From Talinum fruticosum (Eukaryota; Streptophyta; Magnoliopsida; Caryophyllales; Talinaceae): DNA of 64,000 nucleotides. Both the position numbers and the translations under genes were made by a program. Where the stretch lies: NCBI GenBank assembly GCA_021018815.1, contig JAITYX010000002.1, positions 12,493,001 through 12,557,000 on the forward strand. Direction: 5' to 3'. The notes beneath the pieces are model-generated. The model saw only the letters and a program-made list of their open reading frames with translations. It did not search any database and had not been told where the DNA came from. Each line of letters opens with the position of its first letter. The stretch's first letter is position 1. Of this stretch, positions 49,555 through 62,300 are shown one piece after another.

Positions 49555-52500
49555 CAGAGAGACCTGCTCTCCTCTCTGAATCTTGTTGTGGCTTCTTCTT
49601 TTTCCTTTTTTTTGTATGCAGGTAGCTAGCTAGACTTGATGTATGTAGTGCAACCAGGATTTTCCTAAAGCTGTTTCCTGGCTGCAAGTATCTGTAATTT
49701 GCAGGAATTTGGTGATTAGGGTTTTTTTGGACGCTCTTAGAAATCTCCTCCATAGATTATCCTGCTTTTATGAATAATTACTCATGTTGATTTTGTTATA
49801 TTTATGAGATAGCAGGGTAAAACTTGTGGCTCCTCTGTAAATAAACCATTATTTTGTGCTTATTGTTCTGATTAATGCCTATCAAATCCTGCTGGCCTTC
49901 ATGAGATTGGAGTGCTTAAGATATGGTAAAGAAGGAACTGGGTCCAGATCATAGCTACATGGGAATTGGCATTCAATTATTCTGTTTTGAGTTTGAGGCG
50001 GGACTAGCTGCTGTTTCTTCTTTGCTACCATAGCATGGTAAGTACATTCCTACATTACAATGGCTTTCATGATTGTTGTGAGGGCAAATAAATATGTTTC
50101 TGTATTTGAGTCATCAATTCTATATGATTCTGATTGCAACTTAAATGGAGCTGTTTGTATGACTCTTTTCTTCTGTTCACCAAACCCCCCAAAAAAAGTA
50201 CCCAAAAGGTGGGGGGAGAGGGGCCTGAGAAATTTTGTGTAGTATTTCTTTTATTAGCTGTTATATGTCCTTATTTTTGACAGATATTTGTTTTATAGGT
50301 GCATTTGCTTAAGAATAATGATTCTATGACGATGGGTTTGGCCTCCCCTAGAATTGCAATACTGATCATTATTACGTAGCTTAGGAGTTATTTTGCTGTG
50401 AACTCATGGTCGCGGACAGTTGCTGTGGAAACTAGCCAAAAGAAAAGAGAAACAAACATGCAGACACCCACACACACCCACACACAGGGCCTGGATGTGC
50501 GCTTCCGCACACAAATGATGATTGAAGCACTTAAGTACTAAATGTGTCAAAATCCTTTCCTTTCCTAATTTGTTCGCTTTCCATAAAATTTCCAATGGAT
50601 TTTTCCTCGCTTTCCTAATTATCTTTCTTGGTTTCTATTGGAATGGTTCTTTGGTGAAGCAAAGTGTGTATAATTTATCTTGGTGGAAGTTATCTTACAG
50701 GTAACTTGCAGCAATGGGGCGCAGTGGTGTATAAAAATTGTGAATATAGGCAAGATGGATAGAATTGTCTATGGAGGTGTCATTGCCTGCCCCTAGTTGG
50801 AAGCTTTATGATGGCAAAACGGAAATACAAAATAAGAAAGACGGAATAAAATAGTCAGGGAAACTATGTTGTATTTGTAATCCTTAGGGTGTTACAAGAA
50901 GTATGAATAGCATGGAGAAACATCCAAACTTGTGGTGCAAACTGGCATAATAAACCATCATTGCTCTATCTATCTTAGACCCCCATCCAACCAAAATGTA
51001 GTCTGTCAGTACAGAATGAGCACAAAGAGGAGTGAGTTTCATGGTGAAACAAAAGAGAGGAGAATGTTCAGAGAAGGGGTAGTTAGTAATGACAAATTTA
51101 TGTGACTCAACATCCAGACTAGGATGCTCTGAAGCCAAAGAATAGAGAACAACCAGAGATGGAAACAAATAATAGCGCTTAATGTGAAAGTTACATAATG
51201 TAATGCCTCCTAACTTGTATACTGAGGAGCCAAGAATGGAGAACAGCCCCTGAAAGATTCTCGGAGCCTAATGACATAAGACTAGAAAGTTCCTGAACTT
51301 GAACGTCCTGCAGCATCATAATCACTTCGGTTGACAATTTGTGCAATGGTTGTTCTTCAATGCTGTATTTCTTCACAATAGAACTTTGACATCTATTTTA
51401 TAAGGGCTGTTTTATCTGGAGATTGAGAATAATTATGCGCTCATCCTTGATTACTGAGTACTCAGCAGAAATTGTTTGGATTTTTGGTTGACCAAATTTA
51501 TGTTATAGGATAATTAGCACACAGTTTAGCATGAGATTGTTGCTATTATAGTTATTATGTCGAATAGATTCATCCTGTTGTTAATGTCATGCAGTCACGC
51601 TATCGATCTTGATGTCGTGGACAGATATTAACCGTTGCTAAAGCTGAGTTATAATGATGTTTACTATGGTCCATGTTTTCTAATTTTACTCTGAGTGACG
51701 TGTGTGTCCCTTTTTCTTTTTTTCTTTTTTTTTTTTTTTGGGGGGGAGGGGAATGAACTCATGCAGAAGTTGGACTTTCTCCTTGGCCATCCTTAAGGTG
51801 ACTAGATTCCCGAGTTTGTCTTGAGGCTTTTATGACCCCCAGGGTTACAAAGGGCATCAATGAATATCATTGATGTTCTATGTATGTGGTAGGAGTTGGA
51901 GGGCAAGAAAGGGATAAGAATAAGCTCCCTCTTCTTACCAGTTATGTAAATAGGGAAAGGGAAAGGAAGGGAGCTGGTAGAATGGGACAATTCCCATTCA
52001 GTTCCTATTCCCCCTCCCCCTTGATGGTTTGGGAAGTAATTTTTCGAGACTCGTTTATATTCTCATAGATGAGGCTGAAATATGTGGTGCTAAACCTACC
52101 CCCCCAAAAAAAAAAAAAAAAACTGAAATAGGAGCAAGATGAGCTTTCTTTTCTGTCATCCATGCCTTGGAATTAATAGCATATCTTGACATTTCCAAGC
52201 TAAGACTTCATGTTGGGGGCGTGCCTTTAAGCCTATTCTCCTGGACATTTATATACTTATCTTTCAGACTGTACTCTGGATTTCTTTGTTGCCCTATGTT
52301 TTCTTATGTCTGTGATATTATTTTGTCATGGAGTACTGCTTCTTTCTTTCCTGCAGAATGCTAGTCGACGTTTTCCGAGCGTGGTGTAATGGAAATAGCT
52401 TCTTTGGATTGAAGGGTAAGCCACCCTATCAGAGGCAATGGGTAATGCATATATATGGCTGCATGGTGTGTGTCATTTACTGTATTTAATCTCGGCAAAT

Positions 52501-54423
52501 GTGTTTGATTTTCTCCTAAACGCGTTTGTAGAATCCAAAGGGTCGTTGAAGCTCTTGTGAAAATGATTTTCTTGTGCAGTGCTCTTGTGAAAATGATACG
52601 TATATATATTGTGTTTTGACAATAGAAGCATGTCAGAAAGCTTGCATTTGTGTAGTATCACACTTTTCGAGGGTGGTTGTGCCTCTTGCAACTCCTCTGG
52701 CATGCATCCATATACATTTGACATGGAATAGTTCTGTATCATCAGCCTGTGCCAGTCATGCCATTTTCGGATCCGTCATAGTACTCTGCTTTACAATTGA
52801 AGTGGGGAATCTTTGGCATATTCTTGCGCTCAGAACTCCGTACGTTATGGTGATTATGATTTCATTGTGCTTTTCATAGTTATTGACATGTTAAAGCCTT
52901 GTGAGCCATATCCTGGCATTAAGTTTATGTAGTAAGCATTGTTCTGTCTTTGCATCTGAGTGAACCAGAATCAGTTCTTGTAACTGTCGTGATTCCAATG
53001 CATAATCTGACTGCGTGTCCTTTGTCGCCTTTGTACAGTTTACATGTTCTTGACATTGTCCCGACATTTTGGAGAAACCATGATAGTATCTGCTTTCATA
53101 ATGTGCAGTACCGATTGCTGCTCTTTCAGGGTCATGGAGAGCATTGCAGATTAGTAAGCATCTCAGAAAGCTCATTGGCAACGATGCATATGATATTCCT
53201 GAAGGCTGAAACTGGGGATTTGATGCATATCAGAATGAGGAGAACAGTTGAAGTTCCCTCTAACTGTAAAGTAAATAGGCATGAATCAAGAGAGAGAATG
53301 TTGATTGGAAGGGTTTTGTAGCTCTTCTTTCTCGACCACAAAATAAAGAGAATCCCATCAGGTGATTAAGCGTTCCAAGTTATCATATTATAATAAGATT
53401 CTACCAGACTAAGTAGTATACCATAAGGGGAAAAGAAAAGGAGAAAAAACGATGTTATTCTCCAGTGCCTTAGTGAGTAATACTAATACTATTACAAGGT
53501 CCACAGTGAAAACGAGAATATTTTGTTCTCGTGCCCTAAAAAACAGTGCTGTACATTACATGGTCTATATACGGGTTCCAATTGAGAGAACAGATATTCA
53601 GATTCTAAACATTACGAATATATATATAATTCCACCACCACTTGAACATTTTTTTTGTTTGTATCAGAACAATGATACTATCGTACCGTTTTTGTTGAAT
53701 ATTCTTATAATTATTTTGTTATAGCCCTTTTTTTGGGTCCTTTGACAGCAGGGTTTTATGGCTGTAGGGGTGCGGTTGTTAATTGAATCATCGATTGGTT
53801 GTTAAGGTTATGAAAAATTTGTTCAATATGATTATACAAATTTATTTATTAGTGAAAATGAGATATGTTATAATCTATTCTTATAAAATTCAATTCTTAG
53901 AGTTTTTCTAATTCTATTTGATTTGGTATAAATTTATACATGTTTGATTTGTCACTGAAAATTTTAAAAAACCTAAAATTAGGCATGGCATTTTATCCAA
54001 ATTTCAGAAGAGATTTAATGTGTTTGGTTTAAATTTAATCTGGATTTATATTTTTGGTTCCCTTATAACTCTACTAGTAAAAATACCTGAGCTGTCTAAC
54101 AAAATAATACTACAATTTTTTTGGTTTTCTGAATTCTTGTTTATTTTTTCCGTTTCATCCATTCATATATTTTCATGTGACCCGAACATATATTACGTAA
54201 TACCCACTGACTACAACGGAACAACTACTCCTATTGGCCGTGTAATTGTGAATTACCGGTTGACCGTGGATCCCTTGACTTGAAGCGAACGAGCTCACAC
54301 CCAAGTCTCTCACGAACGTCGAAGCTGTGTCTCTGTCTCTCTCTGCCTTAGGAAAGCACAAACCACAAGGCTTCAGCGACGCCATTTTTTAGTATTGTTC
54401 GGGGTGGCATCACCCTCACCCAG
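49555..54423. other. Long spacer without a recognised gene
   Basis: The first few hundred bases are the 3' UTR of the DnaJ-like gene. Beyond that I checked both strands and saw only short frames with no family features (for example 52574-52879 and 52950-53321). A long T/G-rich run lies at about 51711-51750 and an A-run at 52108-52123. The last 150 bp form the leader of the carbonic anhydrase gene. A spliced non-coding transcript cannot be excluded. Confidence 0.45.
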
Positions 54424-57400
54424 ATGTCTACTTCCACAACCACAATTCCGCCTTCGCTTCCTTGTGGATCCTTCTCTCTTCCTTTTCTCTCTCTCTCTCT
54501 CTTCCTCTCTATGGCGTCTCTTCACCAGCTTACTCCTCTTTCTTCATCCCCTCAACTTCTGAGGACCCCTACTGTATGTGAGGCGAGCACTCTGTCTTCT
54601 CACCCCCTCCCTCCTCCCCCTTTTCCTCTATAATTTCCCCGCTATATTTCTGGGTTTATCTGTTTACCGCTAATTTACCCCCTCTCTCTTTGCGCTCTAG
54701 GTCTCTGGTTCTACTTTGAATTTGGGAGGAAACGAAGTGACCCGGTTGGGATTGTCGACAAATTCTTCCAAGTAAGTACGTTTTCAGTCTCCAATTTTAC
54801 GAATAAATGCCTCTACTGTTGATATAGACTCTTTTGAATGAATAATTATCAACTGTTACCATAATTGATAAAGTCAATTTAACTAATTGAGTTAAATTTT
54901 GAACTTATTGTACCTGATTCCATTTTGGTTCTGTCAAGAAAAATTATTGGCAAGTTTGTCTCAAACCAACAAGAATTAAACTTTTTAATGTTTTACTATT
55001 ATTGTGTTGTTATTTCATGATCTAATTGCTTTTGTGTAGTTGAATACTTTGAACCTTCAAGATTGCTTTGTGACAATTTCCTAGAAAAGGGTGGTAATTT
55101 GGGCAACATTCGTTCTCTTAGTTTACTTCTAGATATTATGCCGTAAATCAATTAATAGACTAATCAAAGGGGTAACTTGCTGTGAAGAACAGATCCTCTT
55201 ACCTCATCTTAAGCGGATGCTTCACGAGAGGCATTGCATTGATGGTTTGGTTTGTGAACCAAGGGAAAGAAGTTGGATTTATCAGTGTAGAGGAGAAGGA
55301 CACGGACATACACCTAAAAGTCGTGTTTATGTGGGATATTTGGGTTGGGGCCGGGGGTAATCGGAGCGGCAAAGGCTGATAAAGGCTGATTTTGTATCTA
55401 GTTCTGTACTACTTGCTTTTGAAGACTCCATTAGTTTAATGAATTGACATCTTATTGCATTTATGGAATGAGGATTTGTAAACATATATTATGATTGTGG
55501 ATTGTGGTCGCATACAGATCGTTCAGAACCTGAAGTCTACACCATACATGAAGGATAATATTTACCAGCTGCTTTCGTTATGATTTGTACCCTTGTCGCT
55601 AGAAAAACCAATTATGCGGGGTACCTTGCTTTTGCGCTCCACCCACAGGATTAGTGCTGCTTTGAGAGTAACAGCTTCAAGAATGCCTCCTGAACTGTCC
55701 AAGGAGTCTGGAAACACCGCAGAGAAAATGAGAGAAGAAAAGGCTTCTAATGATTCAAATCCATTTAGTGACATGAAACAGCGATTCTTGCATTTCAAAA
55801 GGGATAAGTACTTGTAAGTTAAATCTACTCTGATTTCATGCCAAACATCGAGACAGAAACTAAATTTCCTTCTAACTTCTCTATTGATTTCTTCATGTTG
55901 GATGTGCAGAGCTAACATTGAGCACTTTCAAAGCCTTGCTCATACCCAGGAACCTAAGGTTAGTATTGCTTTTGTGCTTGGATAGTAGATGCCTAGGGTT
56001 ATACCCTGGATCATCTTGAAGTTACTTATCTGTTCGTTATCTTGCTTCTTAGTTTCTAATATGTAACATGCATGTGGGGCTGTTAACTGATGGATTCGGG
56101 AATAGTTTATGGTGATTGCTTGTGCAGACTCTAGGGTTTGTCCTTCAAATATTCTTGGATTTCAACCTGGAGAAGCTTTCATGGTCCGAAATGTGGCGAA
56201 TCTGGTCCCACCTTTTGAGGTGAGTACAATTTAGTTTTGTCTCCCTCAAATTGCAAATTGCATATGGAATTAACTCTTCTCTTGGTAGCCCATAGTGAAT
56301 ATTCTGAGTTGCTGACTTCGATTTGATAACCCGTCTGTCGAAGCAGACAGGTCCCTCTGAGACAAAGGCTGCACTTGAATTCTCTGTGAACACTCTTGAG
56401 GTAAATCCTGTGTACATGTTACCTTTTACTGGAGTTTATTTTAGACTGTTTGATGAGTTCCTTTTGGGATTACCCCCTGGGGGAGAGGGGGAGTTGAGCA
56501 ATTTAAGAACTCAAAGGAGGAAGCATAATTCATAGGCCTTCTGCACTTTGCAAGTAACTATGCTGGCAGTTTGGAATCAGCGGTGGATGTGGAAATTTGC
56601 TGCAACTATTTCCACTTTTAAGTTTTGAACAATTTAATGATAACAATTAATTTTTATTGGTGTCCACGTCAAAATTTTGAAGGACTTTTATAGAAATATG
56701 TAGACAATTTTTTCAGCTAATGGTGCTCGTTGACATCGTATAGATCCACCTATGGGGCAGATTTACTTGGTGAGTTATGTGGTCCTTGGCATCCTTTAGC
56801 TGGAAAGTCATAATTTTATGTAAAAATCCTTAAAATTTTTAGTATGGATACCCATAAAGATCCTTAAAATCCAAAGTGTGACACTGTAACACAAATATTC
56901 ATCCGCCGCTGGATTTTAGGGTCTAATAACTCCGACACTGATTAAGTTTTGTGCTTGCCAGGTAGAAAACATTCTGATTATTGGTCACAGCTGCTGCGCT
57001 GGGATTCAAGCCCTTATGAGTATGCAAGATGAAGAAAATTCAAGGTTCAGATCCATCTGAAGAGTTTACTATCATCAATAATCACACTTTACCCTCTGAG
57101 AAATTATTATACGGTTCAAGAATACCATGTCATCCTTGTTCCTGAGTGTCAACTAAGTATTAGATGCCATATTTGAGTTTTTGTGGCTATTCCACCCTGT
57201 GACTAATGAATGATAATGCGTAATTGGGCGGGATAACAGACCATGTATGATTGCCTCACCTTGAACCCAATGCAGGGGAAAGAAACCCCACAAAAGGATG
57301 GGATGATGAAATAATTCCTATGTTGTCCTCCATTTTTATGCGGAAAGTGTTACTTCTAAATGCTGTTTTTCCAATGCTTATCAGGAGCTTCATTAGGAGT

Positions 57401-57840
57401 TGGGTAATTGTTGGAAAGAATGCGAAGCTTAATACAAAGTCTGTGGCTTCAAACCTCGACTTTGATCAGCAATGCCAGCATTGTGAGAAGGTAATCTGCG
57501 GATGTCCATAGATACTGACGTACTGTCTCTTAACTTGTATACAAGTTTGTTGTCCATAAACATACAGTTTTTCACATAACTCGTGACATTCAACTGTGAA
57601 TATTAGTAATTCCTCGTTGACTCTGCCTGTTAATAGGAATCAATCAATCGGTCGCTGATGAACTTGCTTACTTATCCGTGGATCAAAGAGAGAGTTGCAA
57701 AAGGCGAACTTTCTCTCCATGGTGGCTACTATGATTTCACTAACTGCACGTTTGAGAAGTGGACGCTTGATTACGAGGGAATCGGAAACAAGGACGTTGA
57801 TGGTAATAGTTACTCGATCAAAGATCGAGAAAATTGGTGA
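54424..57840 (+). CDS. Beta carbonic anhydrase, plastid-type, 9 exons
   Basis: Exons: 54424-54573, 54701-54771, 55649-55813, 55910-55958, 56106-56219, 56347-56400, 56962-57044, 57385-57490 and 57637-57840. The protein is 331 residues from the first ATG, or 302 from the ATG at 54511, which is close to Arabidopsis bCA5 (about 301). It interconverts CO2 and bicarbonate at a zinc centre. The zinc ligands and acid pair are visible as CADSR (exon 5) and GHSCC (exon 7); the SIKDREN tail and HGGYYDF block are typical of plant beta CAs. The Ser/Leu-rich N-terminus resembles a transit peptide, so chloroplast location is likely. Intron 6 contains a hAT-type MITE. Confidence 0.92.
56578..56911. mobile_element. 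hAT-type MITE in intron 6 of the carbonic anhydrase gene
   Basis: Terminal inverted repeats CAGCGGTGGATG and, inverted from the right end, CAGCGGCGGATG (one mismatch in 12). Length is about 334 bp and non-coding. No clear 8-bp target duplication was found, so the call is moderate. Confidence 0.5.
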
Positions 57841-58918
57841 TGAGCAGTTGCCGTTCACCTAATCTTCAGCTGTGTATGAAATTTCGAGTATTATTGTTAT
57901 TTTCTCTTTGTATGAGCATTTGATTCTGGATGTCATGGATGTGTTGGAAATGAAATTTGCTTTGTTTCCCTTGTTGAGTGAGCCTTAATGAATGTTGTAA
58001 CATAACTGTGACATATAACTCCATGGCTTTTCATTTATATCGGCTTTGGAAGCTCAACAAAGTCTATATTATATTCTTAAAAATATATACTTTTACAAAT
58101 GACATACGCTGTTACATTTTTGGGCAATGTTACATATTAATATCAGTCTTTTAGTTTCATTAATAATTCGTTATTACAATTTGGCTTTTTCTTTTCTTTT
58201 TTTCTTTCTGTCAACGGGCTCTTATATGTGACTAGGACCGTAGCACATAACTTCATATTCTACATCCACGTCATACATCAAAACTATTAGATATATTTAT
58301 ATCGCACTCGCAATAAAAAAATGTTATGATGCGATTATGTATTATTATTGATCGACTTTTCCAAGATAACCGTTTCAACGTGATGCACGTTGATCGACAT
58401 TAGTACTAAGGGTCATATCGACATTAGTACTAAGGGTCATATCGGCGTAAAAACAATATATAAAGAATGAAAAAAATTGTGTATATTCTAGACTATACCA
58501 AAAGATGGGTTGCAAATCAATTTGTTTCTATTTACACCGATTCTTATGCGTTTTAGTAGTTAAAACACCAAGTAATTTTTTTTATTTAAAAAATAAACAG
58601 ATGTGGATTTCAAAATAAATTATTTTAAAAGAATTTTTAAATATGTGACACTTTATTCAACCACCAAGGTGATTGAAAGACCATAGTATAAATTTTGTGT
58701 TTCGAAAATCAAGAAATTGAAAAGAAGGAAACTACAAATATTACATTAGTTTCATTCTTAAAAGAAGTTTCACACCCTAGCATTAAGAATCCAAAACAAA
58801 AGTTGAGATTAACATAACATAAACCAACACGTACATTATTCATGATTTCTCGTAGAGAAATTCAAATCGTTATTGAGATAATTATCGACAACATACGCAT
58901 GAAATGTATGCGTATTAG
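57841..58918. other. Convergent 3' flanks of carbonic anhydrase and O-methyltransferase genes
   Basis: AT-rich sequence between two facing stop codons. It contains a perfect tandem duplication of a 24-bp unit at 58394-58441. No gene recognised. Confidence 0.5.
58394..58441 (+). repeat. Two tandem copies of a 24-bp unit
   Basis: The unit beginning TCGACATTAGTACTAAGG is present twice in a row without mismatch, then diverges (TCGG). Confidence 0.9.
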
Positions 58919-60578
58919 TCATGGATAAGCTTCGATGATTGACTGAACCGCGTCAATAGGCTTGATATTGAAGCGGCTAAAGCCAGCTTTGCAGAGAAGC
59001 TGACTCCATTCTTTCAGAGTCCTCTCCTTACCATAAGTTGTATGAGCCATCATCACCATATCAAGCATCAGTCTCACATCCTGGTGCTTGTCTTCGCTCT
59101 CTTCTTCGACCACGGCTTCCACAATTATCACCTTCCCTGGTTTTCCTTTGGTTATGGCTTCCCTGCATTTGCTCAGTATCTGAATGCACTCTTCATCTCC
59201 CCAATCATGCAACACCCACTACATTGATTATGCATGTAACAAATGTAATCATGCTACGTATGACTCAAAGATTAATTAGCGAAATATAGAGTGACAAATA
59301 TTTAAATTCAAAACCCACATCCCGAGGTTCCACTTTAAGTATGATACTTAAGTGGGGATTTGATGTAGCAGTAACGTTACCTCTAAATTATTACGAAAAA
59401 ATTATGTATGAGTCTATTGTAGTTTGGTATAATAATTTATGTAACTCATAATTTTAGATAAATAATTATAAAATATATGAGATTTCGTTAAATATTATGG
59501 GAGACCAATTCCAATGACAAACTTTATTTTTCAGTTAATTTCCGATTAAAAACTGACGTGGCACACGAATATTTACATCTGTCATGTCAATTTTTTACCA
59601 GAAAATAAACTTTGTCCCAGGAATTTATTCCCATAATATTTAACCAAATCTCATATATTACATAATTATTTATCTAAAATTATGAGTTCCATAAATTATT
59701 TTACCAAATTACAATCGACCCGTATCTATTTAAAAAGCGAATCAACGCCCAAAATTTTGAAGCAAACCCACCTTAATGAACACAGCATCAGCCTTAGGTA
59801 CGCTATCGAACATGTCTCCTGCAACATGCTCCATCCGGTCGGAGTCGGGAACAATTGCATTTGACACGACGTGAGGAACGTCAAAGTTGATCCCTCGAAT
59901 CCAAGGAAAGGCCTTGACAAGGACGGACACAGTGGTACCATCTCCTCCGCCAACATCCACCACTGTACCTACACCGTCAAACAAACTAGGGCACTCCTTG
60001 ATTATTTGGGGCACTACTAGCCTAGCATCACAGGCCATTGCATCATTGATAAGCTTACTGTGAGCCAGATTATTAGCTGCATAGCTCCACACATCCTTCC
60101 CATGGGCAACTTGAAAAGGCGAATCACTGCCTTTCTCATCCCTAACGCGGTGGCTTAAGCTAAGCCAAGGTGCCAGCATTGCCGGGCTGCTCTCTAGTAG
60201 TACGAAGGCACCCATGCTCAACAAACGGCGAGAAAGGGGTGTCTGTGTGAAGCATAAGGTTCCTTGGCTTGTCCGAGTTTGTTTGAATATTTTTCGGTGA
60301 GCCAAGAACCTCATGATACGATAGAGGTAAGGCTGCGGACATCCGAGGGTAGATGAGAGCTCGGAGACTGACATAGACCCTCCATGTTTTTCGAGCACCT
60401 CGGCTATCCCAAGCTCGATAGCGCATCTCACCACAGCCATTTCTGTGAATCCGAACACATATTTCCAGATGTTTACTGAGGCTTGTGCTTCCTCTTCTTC
60501 ATTGTACTGATCTCCATTTACTTTCTCCCTCAACATTAATGTTTGCTCCATTGTGTTGTTTTTTGAGAGGGTCGCCAT
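58919..60578 (-). CDS. SAM-dependent O-methyltransferase, COMT-like class II, 2 exons
   Basis: Exon 1 is 60578-59772 (269 codons), exon 2 is 59218-58919, in phase 0, giving 368 residues from MATLSKNNTM to IIEAYP. The N-terminal dimerisation domain (about 30-130) is followed by the SAM-binding motif VVDVGGGDGT and a GDMF block. The catalytic His273 is in VLHDWGDEEC and the KVIIVEAVVEEE segment supplies the partner acid. Length and two-exon layout fit plant small-molecule methyltransferases of phenylpropanoids, flavonoids, alkaloids or N-acetylserotonin. The substrate cannot be told from sequence. An in-frame Met further upstream passes through a (GA)n leader and is unlikely to be used. Intron 1 contains a foldback MITE. 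Confidence 0.93.
59407..59724. mobile_element. Foldback MITE with 96-bp terminal inverted repeats inside the O-methyltransferase intron
   Basis: Left arm 59407-59502 and right arm 59629-59724 are inverted copies with about nine mismatches over 96 positions, separated by a 126-bp loop. The arms share the core ACTCATAATTTTAGATAA. There is no coding capacity and no clear target duplication. Long arms without an internal gene fit a foldback or Mutator-like MITE. Confidence 0.75.
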
Positions 60579-60683
60579 GGCTAAACATTTTAAAGCTATA
60601 TATATACGCCCAACAAAGAGTGGTGTGAGGTTAGGTAATGAATTTCTTTTAAAAAGAAGAAATAGTAAGTGCTCCTCCAAAAT

Positions 60684-60686
<3 letters not shown>

Positions 60687-60728
<42 letters not shown>
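60687..60728. repeat. (TC)n microsatellite in the O-methyltransferase leader
   Basis: About 21 TC units on the plus strand, reading as GA in the gene's sense direction, about 110 bp upstream of its ATG. Confidence 0.85.
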
Positions 60729-60730
<2 letters not shown>

Positions 60731-61094
60731 GGGTCTGTGCACTGTGCAGGATTAGCCTTGGAAGAGAGTGGTAGCGGTCAAGAGGGAAGGATATGCACTT
60801 ATAATTTATCAAGTCCATGCCTAAGTGTCTGTTAGTCACTTTCCCTTCTCCCCACAAAGAAGTGAAACAGAAAACCATCTAAGTTCAAACTCACTCAGGT
60901 GATGTCGGTGAACGAGCAGCAAGGATGTTTTAGTGAAACCCGAGTAGTGACGGAATTTAAAAATTTATAAAAAATTTATTTAAAGGATATCTCTTTTTTT
61001 AGTATTATTAAATTTTATAACTATTATTTTTTATAAAAATTAATTTATAAATTTTTGAGAGTTATTACATATAAATTTTAACAGTTCTTTTTAC

Positions 61095-61980
61095 TATGGA
61101 TAATACTTGCCCACGCTGCCATGTTGAGATTGAAACACCCTGGCATGCTATTTTTTACTGTCATGAAGTTAAGCATATGTGGCTCGGACTGGACCCCAAA
61201 ATTATGCAAGCCTGTGAAAGTGTTGATACACTAGGCACCTTGATTGAGAGATGGGCAATTGAGTTGGAGGAAGAAGCTTTCCTGATATCCCTAACCTTGG
61301 GTTGGTGTATATGGGGGTAGAAATGCTAAAGTTTTCAATGATATTACTACTCCCAGTGCAGTGGCATTGGCAAAAGCACAAACTATGGCTAGAGATTTAA
61401 TTAAGCTCCAGGAAAAAGACCTTAGTTTTCAACGCAGCACAGAAGCAAATCTCACAACAACTTGGTGTCCTCCAAATTTAGATGTCTTGAAAATTAATGT
61501 TGATGCTTCGATAGGACAAGATGGGTGGATTGGATTAGGAGTGTTGGGACGTGATCATCACGGAGAGGTCCATGTGGCAGCTGTTAAACGTGTCCGAGCA
61601 CAGTGGATGTCAATGATTGGCGAATCGAAAGCAATGCTCTTTGGGATACGAGATAGCTCGGAGGTTCAACTATTAGAAGGTCTCGTTCGAATCGGATTGT
61701 CTTCCTTTAATTTATAAACTAAACCAATTCAATTTTTTTCTTGGAGAATTCGATTTAGTCCTAGATGATTTGTTTTATTACAAGCACTTTCCTTAATTTT
61801 TGTACTTGGAATCGTGTTAAGAGAGATGGAAACTCGTTGCCCATCATCTTGCCAAGGTGATTCCCTCAGGATAGAACAGATCTGGTTAGGGGTATGCCCC
61901 GAACCAATCTCCAGTTATGTACTCATGGACGCATTATCTATAAATTGAATCCTGAGTTTTCATAAAAAAAAATTAAAAAA
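61095..61980 (+). mobile_element. 5'-truncated LINE retrotransposon with 14-bp target-site duplication
   Basis: The segment is flanked by identical 14-bp repeats, acagttctttttac, at 61081-61094 and 61981-61994. It ends in an A-rich tail (61961-61980). It contains only the 3' part of a non-LTR retrotransposon: the zinc-binding region after reverse transcriptase and an RNase H-like domain. This is the classic product of truncated target-primed reverse transcription. Confidence 0.85.
61096..61717 (+). pseudogene. LINE ORF2 3' fragment: zinc-binding and RNase H-like domains
   Basis: The first part reads NTCPRCHVEIETPWHAIFYC, the Cys-His pattern of the reverse-transcriptase zinc-binding domain, to GWCIWG then a stop. 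One more G in the five-G run 61313-61317 would continue it as RNAKVFND. The second part contains LKINVDASI and GLGVLGRDHHGEV, typical of the plant RNase H-like domain (RVT_3). It lacks the reverse transcriptase core. Confidence 0.75.
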
Positions 61981-62224
61981 ACAGTTCTTTTTACCAACGG
62001 TGTAATTATGAAGCTCTGCCAATCCAAATAAAAACTTCTCTTGTAGTCGGCCCAAAATTGATATGATTGAGACTTGAAGGAGGCTAGTGCGCTTAATATA
62101 CGATTCACGTTTGGACAATACATGCTTGATTATTTTATCTAATAATAAGATAATGCAACTAAATCACTAAGTTGCATAGTAATTGGATGTCAATCACATA
62201 TAATAAAACCAACAAAAGTGTTGG

Positions 62225-62300
62225 TCGAATCGCTAGTGGTCTCACTCGATAAGGAGGAGAATACAAGTTTGAATCTCCGAAAATGTAACTGTTTGAATGA
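62225..62300 (+). mobile_element. tRNA-derived SINE-like fragment
   Basis: CGCTAGTGGTCTCACTCG (A-box-like) is followed by GTTTGAATCTCC (B-box-like) within about 45 nt, the head of a SINE. The rest of the element and its ends were not defined. Confidence 0.4.

Noticed and set aside
50000..53400. A protein gene in the spacer downstream of the DnaJ-like gene
   Set aside because: Open frames are short, unconnected by plausible splice sites and resemble no family I know.
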